Part shown: positions 43,714-53,020 of the stretch, in pieces | Position numbering within the stretch: position 1 is the first letter of the stretch | How the letters are laid out: every line of letters starts with the position of its first letter | NCBI GenBank assembly: GCA_903908285.1 | Contig: CAIVRH010000014.1 | Coordinates: 1 to 57,990 of the forward strand | DNA length: 57,990 nt | Source: an uncultured candidate division Zixibacteria bacterium | GTDB lineage: Bacteria; Zixibacteria; MSB-5A5; SM1-73 | Reading direction: 5' to 3' | Program-made: the position numbers and the translations under genes | Notes under the pieces: generated by a model | What the model saw: the letters and a program-made list of their open reading frames with translations, nothing else | Databases searched by the model: none | Told to the model about the DNA's origin: nothing

Positions 43714-45927
43714 TTATTTGCCCGAAAGGGGTTGGCTGCTGCTATTCTGAGCATCCTTCATCCTGCGGCCAGAGGAGATTATCAGTCCGGTCAACACCAG
43801 TACTGTCCCTAACCATAAAGTATTTATCAATGGTTTCTGGCTCACTTCCAAAACCAGCAAGTTCCCGGAGGGTTCGGTTTCGGATGAAAGCAAAGAAAGA
43901 GTTACCGTCTCTTCGTCCGCATTGATCTTATTCAAAACCAAACGATCCTCCCCTCCGCCGGGGAGGGACACCCTGTTTTGGCTGGTATCAACTTCGATGC
44001 CGTTCATAACCATGGCGGGAATTACTATTACGGTTTCAGCTCCATGCGTCACCTCCAGTTTCGCTCCGACTCTGATCACCCCCTCCATCCCGTGAGAAGA
44101 GCGGTCAAATCCGATAAACTTGATGGAATATCCGCCGATTTGCTTGGTCTCTCCCGGACCAAGATCAAAAGAATTCCCTCCCTCTTTCCCGCCCCGATGC
44201 TCCAGCGGAGCCAAGTAGAGATCGTACAGCAGATTTATCTTGATGTACGGAGTGCGCATGTAATTCTGGTTGTACTCGCTGTAGTATAACCGCGGTCGAG
44301 CCATAAAGATTTTATCCCCTTTTTCCACTCGAATAAGCAAAGCATTTTTCTGGTTTGAAGTGTCATCGCCCTGGGTTCCCATATAGGTGAATTGGTAACC
44401 GAACGCATCCTGGGTTTGACCCTCCGGCAAGTTGACTACAGTCGACCGGCTATAACCGGAAGAGGTGATGATCCCGATCAGCATTAGCCCTATGCCGAAA
44501 TGAGCCACATACCCGCCTATCAATCTCCATCCGGATTTGATCTTTTTTAACAATAACATGGCATTTGTCAGCAGGACTAAACAGGAAAAGAGAACTAAGA
44601 TCAGGTATATCGGCGAGGTGACCCCGAATAGGAATGCTAAGATAGTCAGCCCTAAAGTCGCCGTCAGAGGAAAAGAGAGGGATCTCTTCAGCTCTTTTAA
44701 GCCTGATCCCTTCCAGCCCAAGAAAGGAGTAACCCCCAAAAGCAAAGCCAGGATGATTCCAAGAGGAAGCTGGGTATTAACATAGTAAGCCAAGGATACA
44801 TTTGAAGCTGGCCCAAAAAGAGCAGTGATGATCGGAGCCGAGGTGCCCAATAAAATTAAAACAGCGGAAACCAACAAGAAGGTGATGGCCAGAGAGATGA
44901 AGAATTCCCCGGACAGAAGATTTTTAATGGCGACAGCCGGGTGGATGGTTTTTGCCCGGAATACAAATAGCCCCAGGGATAAAAAAGTGAAAAGCAAAAG
45001 AAAAATTACCAGATAGGTATTGATTCCCAGATCGGAAAAAGAGTGAACCGAAAATTCCCCTAAAATCCCGCTCCGGGTCAGGAAGGTGGCATAAAGAACC
45101 AAAGGAAAACCAAGCAGAGCCAAAACCAGATTGGTGCGGCGCAGGCTCCCTTTGATCTTCTCTAAAAGAAGTCCATGGACCAAGGCAATGGATAGAAGCC
45201 AGGGGACCAAGGAGGCATTCTCCACCGGGTCCCAACCCCAATATCCCCCCCATCCCAAAACTTTGTACGCCCAATAGCCACCAATGAATATGCCCACCCC
45301 TAAAGAAAGACAGGAGAAAACCGCCCAGGGGAAAACAGATTTTACCCACTCCTCAAATCTGTTTTGGATTAAGGCAGAAGCACTGTAACAGAAAGGGATA
45401 GCTAAAGCAGCATATCCCAAGAAAACTATGGGAGGGTGAATCACCATCCAGAAATCCTGTAAAAGCGGATTCAATCCCCTCCCTTCCGGGGGAAATTCTC
45501 CCAGGAGAGTAAAAGGACTTCGCTTTAGAAGCAAAATCAAAAGAAATATCTGCGCCAAAAGATAGAAAGCCATTACATAACCCGGATGGCTTTTCGCTTC
45601 TTTAATCAGGAAGAGCCCCAAGCCTGCTCCCCCAAAAAGCCATAAAAGAAAGGTGCCCTCCTGACCTGCCCAGAAACAGGAGATCAAATAGAATACAGGC
45701 AGATCGGACGAGCTGTAAGCGTAGACATATTCCACTTCAAAATGGTGCGACAGTAAAAGATACCAAAGATAGGCACAAGCCAAGAACACAAAAAAGACAA
45801 AAACCCAGTAGGTATTTCGGGCGGCATTCCATGTCTTTTCCTTCTTTATGGCCACCCTTAAGAAAAGGGAAAAGGAAAATAACGCCGAAACCAAAGCCAG
45901 GGTCAAGGCAATATTCCCTAAAGTCAT
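43714..45927 (-). CDS. ccmF: CcmF-type cytochrome c heme lyase
   Basis: A protein of 737 residues with about 15 membrane segments. The WWD heme-handling motif GGYWGWDPVENASLVPWL is at about residues 228-245, preceded by FWMVIHPPIVFLGYA; RTNLVLALLGFPLVLYATFLTRSG follows. A periplasmic beta-rich region at about 500-690 (EGQTQDAFGYQFTYMG, YYSEYNQNYMRTPYIK) is the usual CcmF insert before the last helix. It attaches heme to apocytochrome c in System I maturation. Other ccm genes are not in the window. The small CxxC membrane protein gene lies 119 bases upstream on the same strand. Confidence 0.94.
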   Translation of the reverse strand: MTLGNIALTLALVSALFSFSLFLRVAIKKEKTWNAARNTYWVFVFFVFLACAYLWYLLLSHHFEVEYVYAYSSSDLPVFYLISCFWAGQEGTFLLWLFGGAGLGLFLIKEAKSHPGYVMAFYLLAQIFLLILLLKRSPFTLLGEFPPEGRGLNPLLQDFWMVIHPPIVFLGYAALAIPFCYSASALIQNRFEEWVKSVFPWAVFSCLSLGVGIFIGGYWAYKVLGWGGYWGWDPVENASLVPWLLSIALVHGLLLEKIKGSLRRTNLVLALLGFPLVLYATFLTRSGILGEFSVHSFSDLGINTYLVIFLLLFTFLSLGLFVFRAKTIHPAVAIKNLLSGEFFISLAITFLLVSAVLILLGTSAPIITALFGPASNVSLAYYVNTQLPLGIILALLLGVTPFLGWKGSGLKELKRSLSFPLTATLGLTILAFLFGVTSPIYLILVLFSCLVLLTNAMLLLKKIKSGWRLIGGYVAHFGIGLMLIGIITSSGYSRSTVVNLPEGQTQDAFGYQFTYMGTQGDDTSNQKNALLIRVEKGDKIFMARPRLYYSEYNQNYMRTPYIKINLLYDLYLAPLEHRGGKEGGNSFDLGPGETKQIGGYSIKFIGFDRSSHGMEGVIRVGAKLEVTHGAETVIVIPAMVMNGIEVDTSQNRVSLPGGGEDRLVLNKINADEETVTLSLLSSETEPSGNLLVLEVSQKPLINTLWLGTVLVLTGLIISSGRRMKDAQNSSSQPLSGK

Positions 45928-46046
45928 GCGGAAAATTCCTTCCTGACGGTTGAGGGTAAACTTGGAATCAACTCAAGTCCTGATCCATTCTATACCAAAA
46001 TACGCTGACTTCTTTCCGGTCAGGCGATAGGATCACAACCTTATTT

Positions 46047-46562
46047 CTAGGGCAATTTTTTAAACGGTAATGCCGGGCAGAATTCCCTTTGATGACACCT
46101 TTTGCAAGCTATTTTTTTTAAAACCACTTTCTCGATCCACAAAACCAGAGAGTAAGCCAAAAAAATCACCGCATAACGGAATTCCTTTTTCCTGGCCAGT
46201 TGGAAAAAAGAGGCCAATAGGGGAACTATCCAGAGGAAGTGCAGCAGTATGGAATAATTATAGCGCTCTTGGTATTGGGACTCGTCTCCCTTACCGTAAA
46301 GATAAGCCGCCACCTTTCCCCAGCCGGTGTTGCAGAATTTCCCAAAATAGTAGCAGCTCACACAACGGGATATAGGCAGTACCAGGGTCAGCGCCAACAA
46401 ACCGCAGATCACATAAGCTATTCCCAGCACCGGCAAAACGTCCGACAGAATGTAAATACCCAAGGCAAAAGCAGTGGTAAGAACGATCCACCGAAAGAAG
46501 ATCACCCATTGGGGGTAAGTATCGCAATACCGAAGGTTCTCTTTCTCACTGATCCGGTTCAT
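46047..46562 (-). CDS. Membrane protein with two CxxC-x5/6-C clusters
   Basis: A protein of 171 residues with about five membrane segments. Cys clusters: C67, C70, C77 (CVSCYYFGKFC) between the second and third segments, and C153, C156, C162 (CKRCHQREFC) after the last. The topology would put both on the same side. I know no named family. The position next to ccmF raises a redox, heme or metal role, for example a ferredoxin-like or metal-site carrier, but this is only context. The start has GGGAAAG upstream. It may be cotranscribed with ccmF. Confidence 0.72.
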   Translation of the reverse strand: MNRISEKENLRYCDTYPQWVIFFRWIVLTTAFALGIYILSDVLPVLGIAYVICGLLALTLVLPISRCVSCYYFGKFCNTGWGKVAAYLYGKGDESQYQERYNYSILLHFLWIVPLLASFFQLARKKEFRYAVIFLAYSLVLWIEKVVLKKIACKRCHQREFCPALPFKKLP

Positions 46563-46783
46563 CTTATTTTCTTTCCCATCATCCGATTACTTCCCGTTTG
46601 AGTTTCCACTAATTTTAACAATTTTAGAATAAAAAGCAAATTAAAAAATTGATTGGAACGGACCGGGGGGATATTCTCAGATGTATGAAGCAGGAAAGAG
46701 AGGGGAACAATCCGGTTGATCCATGGCGGAATCTCAAACCAGCCACTTCTCCGCATGCCGACACTATAAATCTGAACCATAAA

Positions 46784-46867
46784 TAAAAAAGGAGCGGGCA
46801 TCTGAAATAAAGGGGGTTTTAAAGGGGGGCAACAAATAAGACAAAAACACTCAGATCACCCGCTCCT
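46784..46867 (-). terminator. Long-loop hairpin terminator after the M14 peptidase gene
   Basis: On the minus strand GGAGCGGG-TG-ATCTGA (46867-46851) pairs with TCAGAT-G-CCCGCTCC (46805-46791), followed by TTTTTT. The loop of about 45 bases is longer than usual. The rest of the 361-base gap 46563-46923 shows only a short minus-strand frame without support. Confidence 0.6.
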
Positions 46868-46923
46868 GGGCTTTATGATATTTTTACTGATATCGGATTA
46901 TAAATATTTGCAAAATCTTCTCC

Positions 46924-49101
46924 TCATTTTACCGGAGGTGGTCCTCCCTTAAATAGGTAATTTATCAAATAAACCAAATCTCCCAAATCGATTATACCGT
47001 CGCTATTGGCATCTCCCGCAGCATAAGGATTTGGCACCCCCCCCCCTTGAAACAGGTAGTTGATCACAAAGACCACGTCGCTTATGGTGATAGAACTATC
47101 GCCGTTGGCATCACCCCGGATAAAGTTACCTTCAATCACCACTGCCGCTTCCACATTACTGAAGGTACTCCATTGATTTTGAGCATCTTTGGCTCTCACT
47201 TTATAGAAATAAGTGCCCAAGCTATGTCCGGTTATGGGATAAGTAGTATCCGGGATGGAATTGGAAAGAGAGACCACGCTGGAGAACCTTTCAAAGGGGA
47301 AAATGTCATCCACATAGAAACCTTCGTAATAAGTGTAACCATCGGTAATATAATGGAAGCGAAGTAATATCTCTTTTCCGGTATAGCTGGCCAGACTGAA
47401 TTTCCCCTGCACCCATCCCCCGGATTGGCCGGTGATCCCATTACCCAGATTAGTTCCGTTGGGATTGTTGGTGGTGGTGATTGTTCCGGGGATGGAGAAG
47501 AAGCTTACTCCTCCGTCAGTGGAAATCTCCACGTAAGCATAATCCCAGTTAGCCTCCGTATAGTACCAACACCAGATTTTCAGGCTATCGCCGGGTTGAA
47601 CATAAACGCTGGTTTGAGAGGTGACTTTGTTGTTCAGGCTATTTCCTTGTCCGGAATAAAAGCTGTGAGTGGCGGAGTGATTTCTGGCGGTGGAAACGGT
47701 AAATCCTTTCAGATCCCAATCTGAATATCCACTTTCCACGTTATAAGTGACCCTTTCGAATCCGCTCATCTCATCCAATTCAAAAACCGAAGCCGGGTTT
47801 CGAGTATCATGATGTGACCAGTAGATGGTAAAATCGGGGGTAACCGTATCTATCTGGGATAAGATAGGTGAAATTGGTGGTAGAATCTTATAGGGATTAT
47901 CTGCCAGCGCAGCAAACAGGCGGTTGGCTCCGAGTTCCTGTATGCATAAGGGTAAAATCCGGCTGGAAGGAGGCCAGAATCCGTCCGATTCGGTCCCGAT
48001 CTCCGGTGAGAAAGCCAGAATCATCGGCTTGGAGATGGTGTCGCCATATTCCCAATCAATGCTCCCCCCGTTTACCGAATATAAAACTTCCCATGGTGTT
48101 CCGTAAATATGCCCGTTTAACTTGGACATAGAATCAGCAATGGCTACGAAGAGATTCTGATGAGGGGTATATAGGTGAGCATAACCCCACGGATAAAGTA
48201 TATCGTTTCCATAGGTGTGATTATCCAAAGTCAAGATAAAATGGTGGGAATTCATGAAATCCCTCATGACCTGGGTTTCAGGCTCGGAAAAAGCCGAAGT
48301 TCCGCGGTAAGTTTCGTCTGAGCAATAGGGGCTGGACCCTTCATCATCGTAGCCCCATTCATAGCCGTAATTTCGATTTATATCTACCCCATAATTCCCT
48401 CCCCCGCAGTTGAACCGGTTTTTCCGGTACATCCCTCCGCCGCCCGGGTCGGTAGATCGATTATATTCATAACCATCCGGATTGACCACCGTAACAAACC
48501 AAAGCTCCCGGTTGTTAACCAGATAGGTGCTAAGGGAATCGGTTCCATAAGTGGTCAAAAGATTCCACATGAAATATAAAAGCACCTCCATCCCGATAGG
48601 CTCACGAGCATGGGTCAAACCGTTATAGAAGACCTCCGGTTCATCCTCATCCACATCCGGGTTATCCGAGATCTTAAGAGCCCAAAGTGCTCTCCCCTGC
48701 AGGCTGTTGCCGATATTGATCTTGGCGGTGGTGATGGATGGAAACCGGGTATGCATCGAATCCAAAGCAGCCGCCACATCACTATATGTATGGTATCCCC
48801 CCATGTATTTGCCGGATTCGAACCGGCTCTGGTAAAAAGCCACCAGATCATCGTGCACGATTTTTATATGGTATCCCGCCCGGCGGAGTTGGTCCACTTG
48901 ATCCTGGTTGGTGACGATATCGATATACTGACCATCTTTAGCATAGGCGATATCCAGATTGAGCTTGGATATTTCCTTCATTTGGGCCTTATCCGTAATA
49001 AAGATCCGCGCTTGTTTGACCGGTTGAGCCGAGGCAATCGACCAGGCGAAAAACAAGCAGAACAATAATAACCATGCCCCGGAAACTTTTGAGTTTTTCA
49101 T
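46924..49101 (-). CDS. Secreted M14 zinc carboxypeptidase with C-terminal dockerin
   Basis: A protein of 725 residues. I start at the ATG at 49101 behind GGAGGAGAT, followed at once by the signal peptide (MKNSKVSGAWLLLFCLFFAW). A propeptide-like region covers about 30-110. The M14 domain is at about 115-420: zinc ligands in NGLTHAREPIG, LDNHTYGNDILYPWGY with the distal His, VDINRNYGYEWG, and the catalytic Glu in FSPEIGTESD. A beta-sandwich (carbohydrate-binding/MAM-like) follows at about 445-600, then a fibronectin-like stretch, and a type I dockerin at the end, RGDANGDSSITISDVVFVIN and GDANSDGIIDLGDLVYLIN with two calcium loops. It likely digests peptides outside the cell; the dockerin suggests docking to a cohesin partner. 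Confidence 0.93.
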   Translation of the reverse strand: MKNSKVSGAWLLLFCLFFAWSIASAQPVKQARIFITDKAQMKEISKLNLDIAYAKDGQYIDIVTNQDQVDQLRRAGYHIKIVHDDLVAFYQSRFESGKYMGGYHTYSDVAAALDSMHTRFPSITTAKINIGNSLQGRALWALKISDNPDVDEDEPEVFYNGLTHAREPIGMEVLLYFMWNLLTTYGTDSLSTYLVNNRELWFVTVVNPDGYEYNRSTDPGGGGMYRKNRFNCGGGNYGVDINRNYGYEWGYDDEGSSPYCSDETYRGTSAFSEPETQVMRDFMNSHHFILTLDNHTYGNDILYPWGYAHLYTPHQNLFVAIADSMSKLNGHIYGTPWEVLYSVNGGSIDWEYGDTISKPMILAFSPEIGTESDGFWPPSSRILPLCIQELGANRLFAALADNPYKILPPISPILSQIDTVTPDFTIYWSHHDTRNPASVFELDEMSGFERVTYNVESGYSDWDLKGFTVSTARNHSATHSFYSGQGNSLNNKVTSQTSVYVQPGDSLKIWCWYYTEANWDYAYVEISTDGGVSFFSIPGTITTTNNPNGTNLGNGITGQSGGWVQGKFSLASYTGKEILLRFHYITDGYTYYEGFYVDDIFPFERFSSVVSLSNSIPDTTYPITGHSLGTYFYKVRAKDAQNQWSTFSNVEAAVVIEGNFIRGDANGDSSITISDVVFVINYLFQGGGVPNPYAAGDANSDGIIDLGDLVYLINYLFKGGPPPVK

Positions 49102-49270
49102 TATCTCCTCCACCAAGCCCGATTTTCGCAAATATCAATATCCATTTGTATTCCTCGGTTTCCCAGACATCTACTGAAAATATCAGATATATTCAAACCG
49201 ATCTTCATCGAATAATCTTAGTCTCCCGAAAAGCCATGCTCTTTATGGAATTCTCATTCACTCTAGACTA

Positions 49271-49298
49271 AATATAATCTTAATTATGATTTTGTCAA
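49271..49298 (-). promoter_or_regulatory. Sigma70-type promoter of the M14 peptidase gene
   Basis: On the minus strand TTGACA (49298-49293), 16 bases, TATATT (49276-49271). It is about 170 bases before the start codon. Confidence 0.6.
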
Positions 49299-49519
49299 CC
49301 TAAAGTTTTGTAGAATATTTGATCACCTTTAATCCGCCGCGATGTTAATTATCTTACCCATGTGGTTTTGATAACCTAGGAAATATTAAACTCCGTCCGC
49401 TTGCGGTTCAAACCCTAAGCACCAATCCGGTGCCAGGGTAATCAAAGGATAGAAATACCTGTTTCCTCCCGCAATTTCTCCCGACTACCACCACCCGGAA
49501 TATGCCGCGTACTTCGTCC
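49299..49519. other. Remainder of the 418-base gap upstream of the M14 gene
   Basis: The gap runs from 49102 to 49519. It holds the M14 promoter and a long leader, and otherwise no open frame, repeat or RNA motif that I can support. Confidence 0.4.
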
Positions 49520-50170
49520 TTACTTCTTCTCTGTCGCAGGGGTAGCTGGCGACTTTTGTGTCTCCGTCTCTTTTCCCTTGGCCGGAACTTCAGATTTCTT
49601 TTGGTTAGGAGGAGGAATGGGAATCCCTCCCTTTAACCATCCCCTGGAGTTGTCAAAAACGGGGAATACGCTTTTGACGTCCGGGGTTACAAATTTCATA
49701 ACGTTGAACGGTTTTACCCAGGTGGTGTCGATCACCACGTCTTGAAATTTAGCATTCTTGGACAGGGTAAAATAGATCCGCGCCACCTCTCCGTCTCCCT
49801 TTGCCAGCGGCGATTTATTTCCGGACATATCCGCTACCAGCCCGATCAACACGGTCTGTCTGACCGTATCGATCAGTTGAGTTTTCATATCGAATTCCTC
49901 GGTTCTGGTTCGGCGAAATTTTACCGAATCACACCGGATGGGGCTGCTCCCGTTTCCAAACAGAAGAGGTATAGTCATGGCAGCCAGCTCCTCGTCGTTG
50001 TAAACGGTTACCGATACCATCGCCTTATTGCCTTTCTCATCCTGAAAAACGACCACCCGGCAGGTATCCGGCTTGCCGAAGGTGTCCTTTTGGGCAAAAC
50101 ATGAGGATGAGAATAAAATCCCGCCCACCAAAATCATCACCGGCACCAGGAAAAAACGGATATCTCTCAT
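49520..50170 (-). CDS. Secreted protein with cohesin-like beta-sandwich and Pro/Lys-rich tail
   Basis: A protein of 216 residues. Start at the ATG at 50170, five bases after GGAGG; signal peptide to about residue 26 (SSSCFA). Residues about 35-175 alternate short strands: VSVTVYNDEELAAMTIPLLFG, then KGDGEVARIYFTLSKNA and VIDTTWV. The opening 'xVxVxNxxxLxxxxxPLxF' and the closing 'G.GxVAxIxFT' resemble cohesin and related carbohydrate-binding sandwiches; this family link is by pattern only. The tail from 185 is Pro/Lys/Glu-rich and hydrophilic. It stands next to the dockerin-bearing peptidase gene, so a partner role is possible. Confidence 0.75.
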   Translation of the reverse strand: MRDIRFFLVPVMILVGGILFSSSCFAQKDTFGKPDTCRVVVFQDEKGNKAMVSVTVYNDEELAAMTIPLLFGNGSSPIRCDSVKFRRTRTEEFDMKTQLIDTVRQTVLIGLVADMSGNKSPLAKGDGEVARIYFTLSKNAKFQDVVIDTTWVKPFNVMKFVTPDVKSVFPVFDNSRGWLKGGIPIPPPNQKKSEVPAKGKETETQKSPATPATEKK

Positions 50171-50232
50171 CACTTCCTCCAGTTTAAGTGGTAAATGTTA
50201 TGTTTAATTATCATCTCATTTCGTTTTGGACT

Positions 50233-50261
50233 AGTATAACATAGTTTAGCGGTGAACTGTA
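50233..50261 (-). promoter_or_regulatory. Extended -10 promoter of the cohesin-like gene
   Basis: On the minus strand TG-T-TATACT (-10 at 50238-50233, extended TGN). The -35 position 17 bases away reads TACAGT (weak). It lies about 63 bases before the start codon. Confidence 0.5.
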
Positions 50262-50282
50262 AACGGTTACCGGTGGGTGGTT

Positions 50283-51533
50283 TTACGCCACCTCCTCCCG
50301 CATCGCGCAAAATTCCCCGCACATGGTGCATTTTTTAAAGTCCGGTCCGATGTTTCCCCTTTTTTCTTTAGCTCTTTTGGGATCCAAGCTCAAAGAAACC
50401 ATTCGACTCCAGTCGAATTTTTTCCTCGCCTGTGAGATCAGATTATCCTGTTCCTCTGCTTTTACTACCCCTTTGGCAATATCTGCCGCATGGGCAGCGA
50501 TTTTGGAGGCGATCACCCCTTCTCTCACATCTTCAATATCGGGCAATCCCAGATGTTCCGAAGGAGTGACATAACAAAGGAAATCCGCTCCAGCCGATGC
50601 TGCTACCGCCCCCCCGATAGCAGAGACGATATGATCGTATCCCGGGGCACAATCTATCACCAGGGGACCGAGAACATAGAAAGGAGCCCCCTTACAGAGC
50701 TTTTTCTCCAAAAGAACATTGGCTTCGATCTCATGGATGGGTATGTGACCCGGACCCTCCACCATGGCCAAAACTCCGCTATCTCTGGCCCGGTCGACCA
50801 GCTCGCCTAAAACCAGAAGCTCCTCCACCTGGGTGCGGTCAGTGGAATCGGCGATGCTTCCGGGACGCAGGCCATCTCCCAAACTCAAAGTGGCATTATA
50901 TGCTTTGGTCAAAACCAAAAGATCGTCATAATATTCATACAAGGGATTCTCCCGGTTATTAAATTTCATCCATTTATATAAAAACGAACCGCCCCGGCTG
51001 ACTATACCGGTGGTTCGCTTTCTCTGATCAATTAAGGGGAGGGCCCTGCGGGTGAGGCCGCAATGAACGGTGAGGAAATCTACTCCGGTCTTGAGATGAT
51101 CTTCGATAACCGAGAATAAGAATTCCTTAGTCATCTCCATCATCGATTTGCCGTCCTGAGCCAGTTTACAGGCGGCCTCGTAGATGGGTACCGTTCCCAC
51201 CGGGATGTTCGATTTCTTCAAAATCTCCAAGCGCAGGTCTCTGATCTCCCCGCCGGTGGAAAGATCCATCACCGTATCCGCCCCCAGCTCGATGGAAAGT
51301 TCCAGCTTTTTAATCTCCGAATCGATATCGATCCGATCCGGTGAGGTGCCCAGATTCACGTTTATCTTGGTTTTCAAACCCCTGCCGATACCCACCGGTT
51401 TGGTCCACCGGTGTAATCTGTTTTTGAGGATAACGATGGTTCCCTGCTCCACCCCCTCCTTCACCCGGGCAAAATCCACCCCTTCATCTTTTGCCACCTG
51501 CTGGATATCTTCTTCCGGCACCACTATTCGCAT
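50283..51533 (-). CDS. thiC: Phosphomethylpyrimidine synthase
   Basis: A protein of 416 residues, the radical-SAM enzyme that rearranges AIR into HMP-phosphate for thiamine. Hallmarks: GRGLKTKINVNLGTS, DLSTGGEIRDLR, TVHCGLTRRALPLI, RGGSFLYKWM, SLGDGLRPGSIADSTD, VEGPGHIP, PLVIDCAPGYDHIVSAIGGA and the C-terminal iron-sulfur CTMCGEFCAM. It is the short ThiC type, without the long N-terminal extension of proteobacterial members. The start at 51533 has GAAGGT upstream. No TPP riboswitch motif was found in the upstream 180 bases (see rejected items). Other thi genes are not in the window. Confidence 0.97.
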   Translation of the reverse strand: MRIVVPEEDIQQVAKDEGVDFARVKEGVEQGTIVILKNRLHRWTKPVGIGRGLKTKINVNLGTSPDRIDIDSEIKKLELSIELGADTVMDLSTGGEIRDLRLEILKKSNIPVGTVPIYEAACKLAQDGKSMMEMTKEFLFSVIEDHLKTGVDFLTVHCGLTRRALPLIDQRKRTTGIVSRGGSFLYKWMKFNNRENPLYEYYDDLLVLTKAYNATLSLGDGLRPGSIADSTDRTQVEELLVLGELVDRARDSGVLAMVEGPGHIPIHEIEANVLLEKKLCKGAPFYVLGPLVIDCAPGYDHIVSAIGGAVAASAGADFLCYVTPSEHLGLPDIEDVREGVIASKIAAHAADIAKGVVKAEEQDNLISQARKKFDWSRMVSLSLDPKRAKEKRGNIGPDFKKCTMCGEFCAMREEVA

Positions 51534-51635
51534 TTAGGATTACCTTCAAAACCGGTTAACTCGATAGCTACTGCGATACCATCGACTTTCACATATGCAT
51601 TTAAATCGGATTGACGTCCGAAAGCAAATCTTTAA

Positions 51636-51664
51636 ATCTTAATATAAGCTATCGGTTTTGTCAA
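51636..51664 (-). promoter_or_regulatory. Sigma70-type promoter of thiC
   Basis: On the minus strand TTGACA (51664-51659), 17 bases, TAAGAT (51641-51636). About 103 bases upstream of the start codon. The rest of 51665-51883 shows no gene; a plus-strand TTGACA at 51826-51831 may be an old promoter of the decayed dockerin genes. Confidence 0.6.
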
Positions 51665-51883
51665 GCAATTATTTATTCAAATTATGATCTGAAGACTCCT
51701 TACAACCTTATTCCCATACGGCAGTAAAACCTGAAGCGTTGGGAATCAAAGAGTTTACTGGCCTATCATCCTATCACCAACTTGAAGAAAAACGACTATG
51801 ATCAGTTTGAAAATTTCTTTTTTACTTGACAAAGAGATAGAATATATTAGCTTATTAGGTGAGTCCACAAATATTATTCTGAA

Positions 51884-51958
51884 GATCACGGAATCTTGGA
51901 CGTAGTGTTTCTAATCAATTATTTGTTCAAGACCGGACCTACACCTTCATGCCCTTGA
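51884..51958 (+). pseudogene. Remnant of a dockerin gene (last 24 codons)
   Basis: Translating from 51884 gives DHGILDVVFLINYL, then FKTGPTPSCP and a TGA stop. The 3' end of the next gene (52758-52832) encodes DHGILDVVYLINYL, then YKNGNSPGCP, with the same length of 75 bases including the stop, and 18 of 24 residues identical. Upstream of 51884 the frame has no match and no start, so only the dockerin tail is left. It ends 16 bases before the GTG of the following gene, consistent with a tandem duplicate that lost its body. Confidence 0.72.
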
Positions 51959-51974
51959 CATATAGGGAGGAACC

Positions 51975-52832
51975 GTGGAAAAATATCTGGGGTTTTTGGT
52001 GGCAGTAATATTATTCTTTGGAAGCTGTAATCTTTCCCTAGGTCAATGTCCGCAGCCTTATGACTTAGGTCAGTGCGACACTTTTTATCTGGAATGTTAT
52101 AATCCAGTGTAATTCGATCCCCCGCCGTGGGACATATTTTTCACTTTTTTAATCACCCATGACGTGACCGATCTGGTTATCGATTCGCTTGACTGCGTCT
52201 ATATCCCTTTCGATATCTCCCACAGCAATCCTGCCGCTTACTGCAGTGTGCTTACCCGAAGGAATCGTCTCCAATATGCCTTCGACACCGCCAACAGTAT
52301 ATTCAGACATTTCGGAGGAATGCGAAACCGCCTCATGGACTTGTATGAACAAGGGAACGGAGCAGAATGGAAACCAGGGGTTTCAGACATAGGATATGAT
52401 CGCTTCAATTTGACTATCGGTCCTTGGGGAACGCAGGATCAAGCCTGGTGGGAAAGCAGCCGGGTTCTCTTTGCCACCATGACCCTGGTTGTATCCGACA
52501 CCATGACCATCCTGATTAAAGGCGAGTCATGGCCTCCGGATGACATTGAGCAGGTTGTATTCTGCCGAATGGATGGAGTCTATTACCGCCCTCAGCAAAA
52601 TTTCCTGTCCTTTTTCAAGATCACTCATCTGCCCAGAGGAGATGCCAACGGTGATCAGGTAATAAATATTGCCGATGTCATGTATATGATGAATTACCTG
52701 TTTAGACATGGAACGCCACCGGTCACGTTCGAAGCTGGCGATGTCAACTGCGATAACGATCACGGAATTCTGGATGTGGTGTATTTGATTAATTACCTAT
52801 ATAAAAATGGTAACTCTCCTGGTTGTCCTTAA
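51975..52832 (+). pseudogene. Dockerin-bearing secreted protein gene interrupted by an in-frame TAA
   Basis: A GTG at 51975 stands behind GGGAGGAACC, a strong ribosome site. The product starts VEKYLGFLVAVILFFGSCNL, a signal peptide with a lipobox-like GSC, and stops at TAA 52110-52112 after 45 codons. The same frame then continues without another stop to 52832 (FDPPPWDIFFTFLITHDVTD...), ending in a dockerin: RGDANGDQVINIADVMYMMNYL and DNDHGILDVVYLINYL. So either a nonsense mutation disabled the gene, or the base call is wrong. The internal part (about 60-215) is a beta-rich domain of unknown type. A downstream GTG (52164) would lack a signal peptide, so a functional start there is unlikely. 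Confidence 0.75.
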
Positions 52833-53020
52833 GTTTTGAATCCTTCTCCACCCAGGGTTGATGACAGGGTGAGGGGGAATAGAAGAAAAAGAAGAGGGAA
52901 AAGGAAAGATTCCATTACCATGAAATGGAGAGGGGGACAAAGGTGAGATCATCAGTTGATCGGTTTTGTCTTTTGCTGCGGACAGCGGTATTCACCGTAT
53001 GGTAACTACCAGCGGACATT

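Noticed and set aside
46559-46801. 80-codon minus-strand frame upstream of the CxxC membrane protein gene
   Set aside because: No ribosome site or domain, and it ends in the terminator hairpin of the M14 gene.
51534-51700. TPP riboswitch expected before thiC
   Set aside because: I looked for the CTGAGA and ACC-TGATC-type core on the minus strand and found neither. A covariance-model search would settle it.
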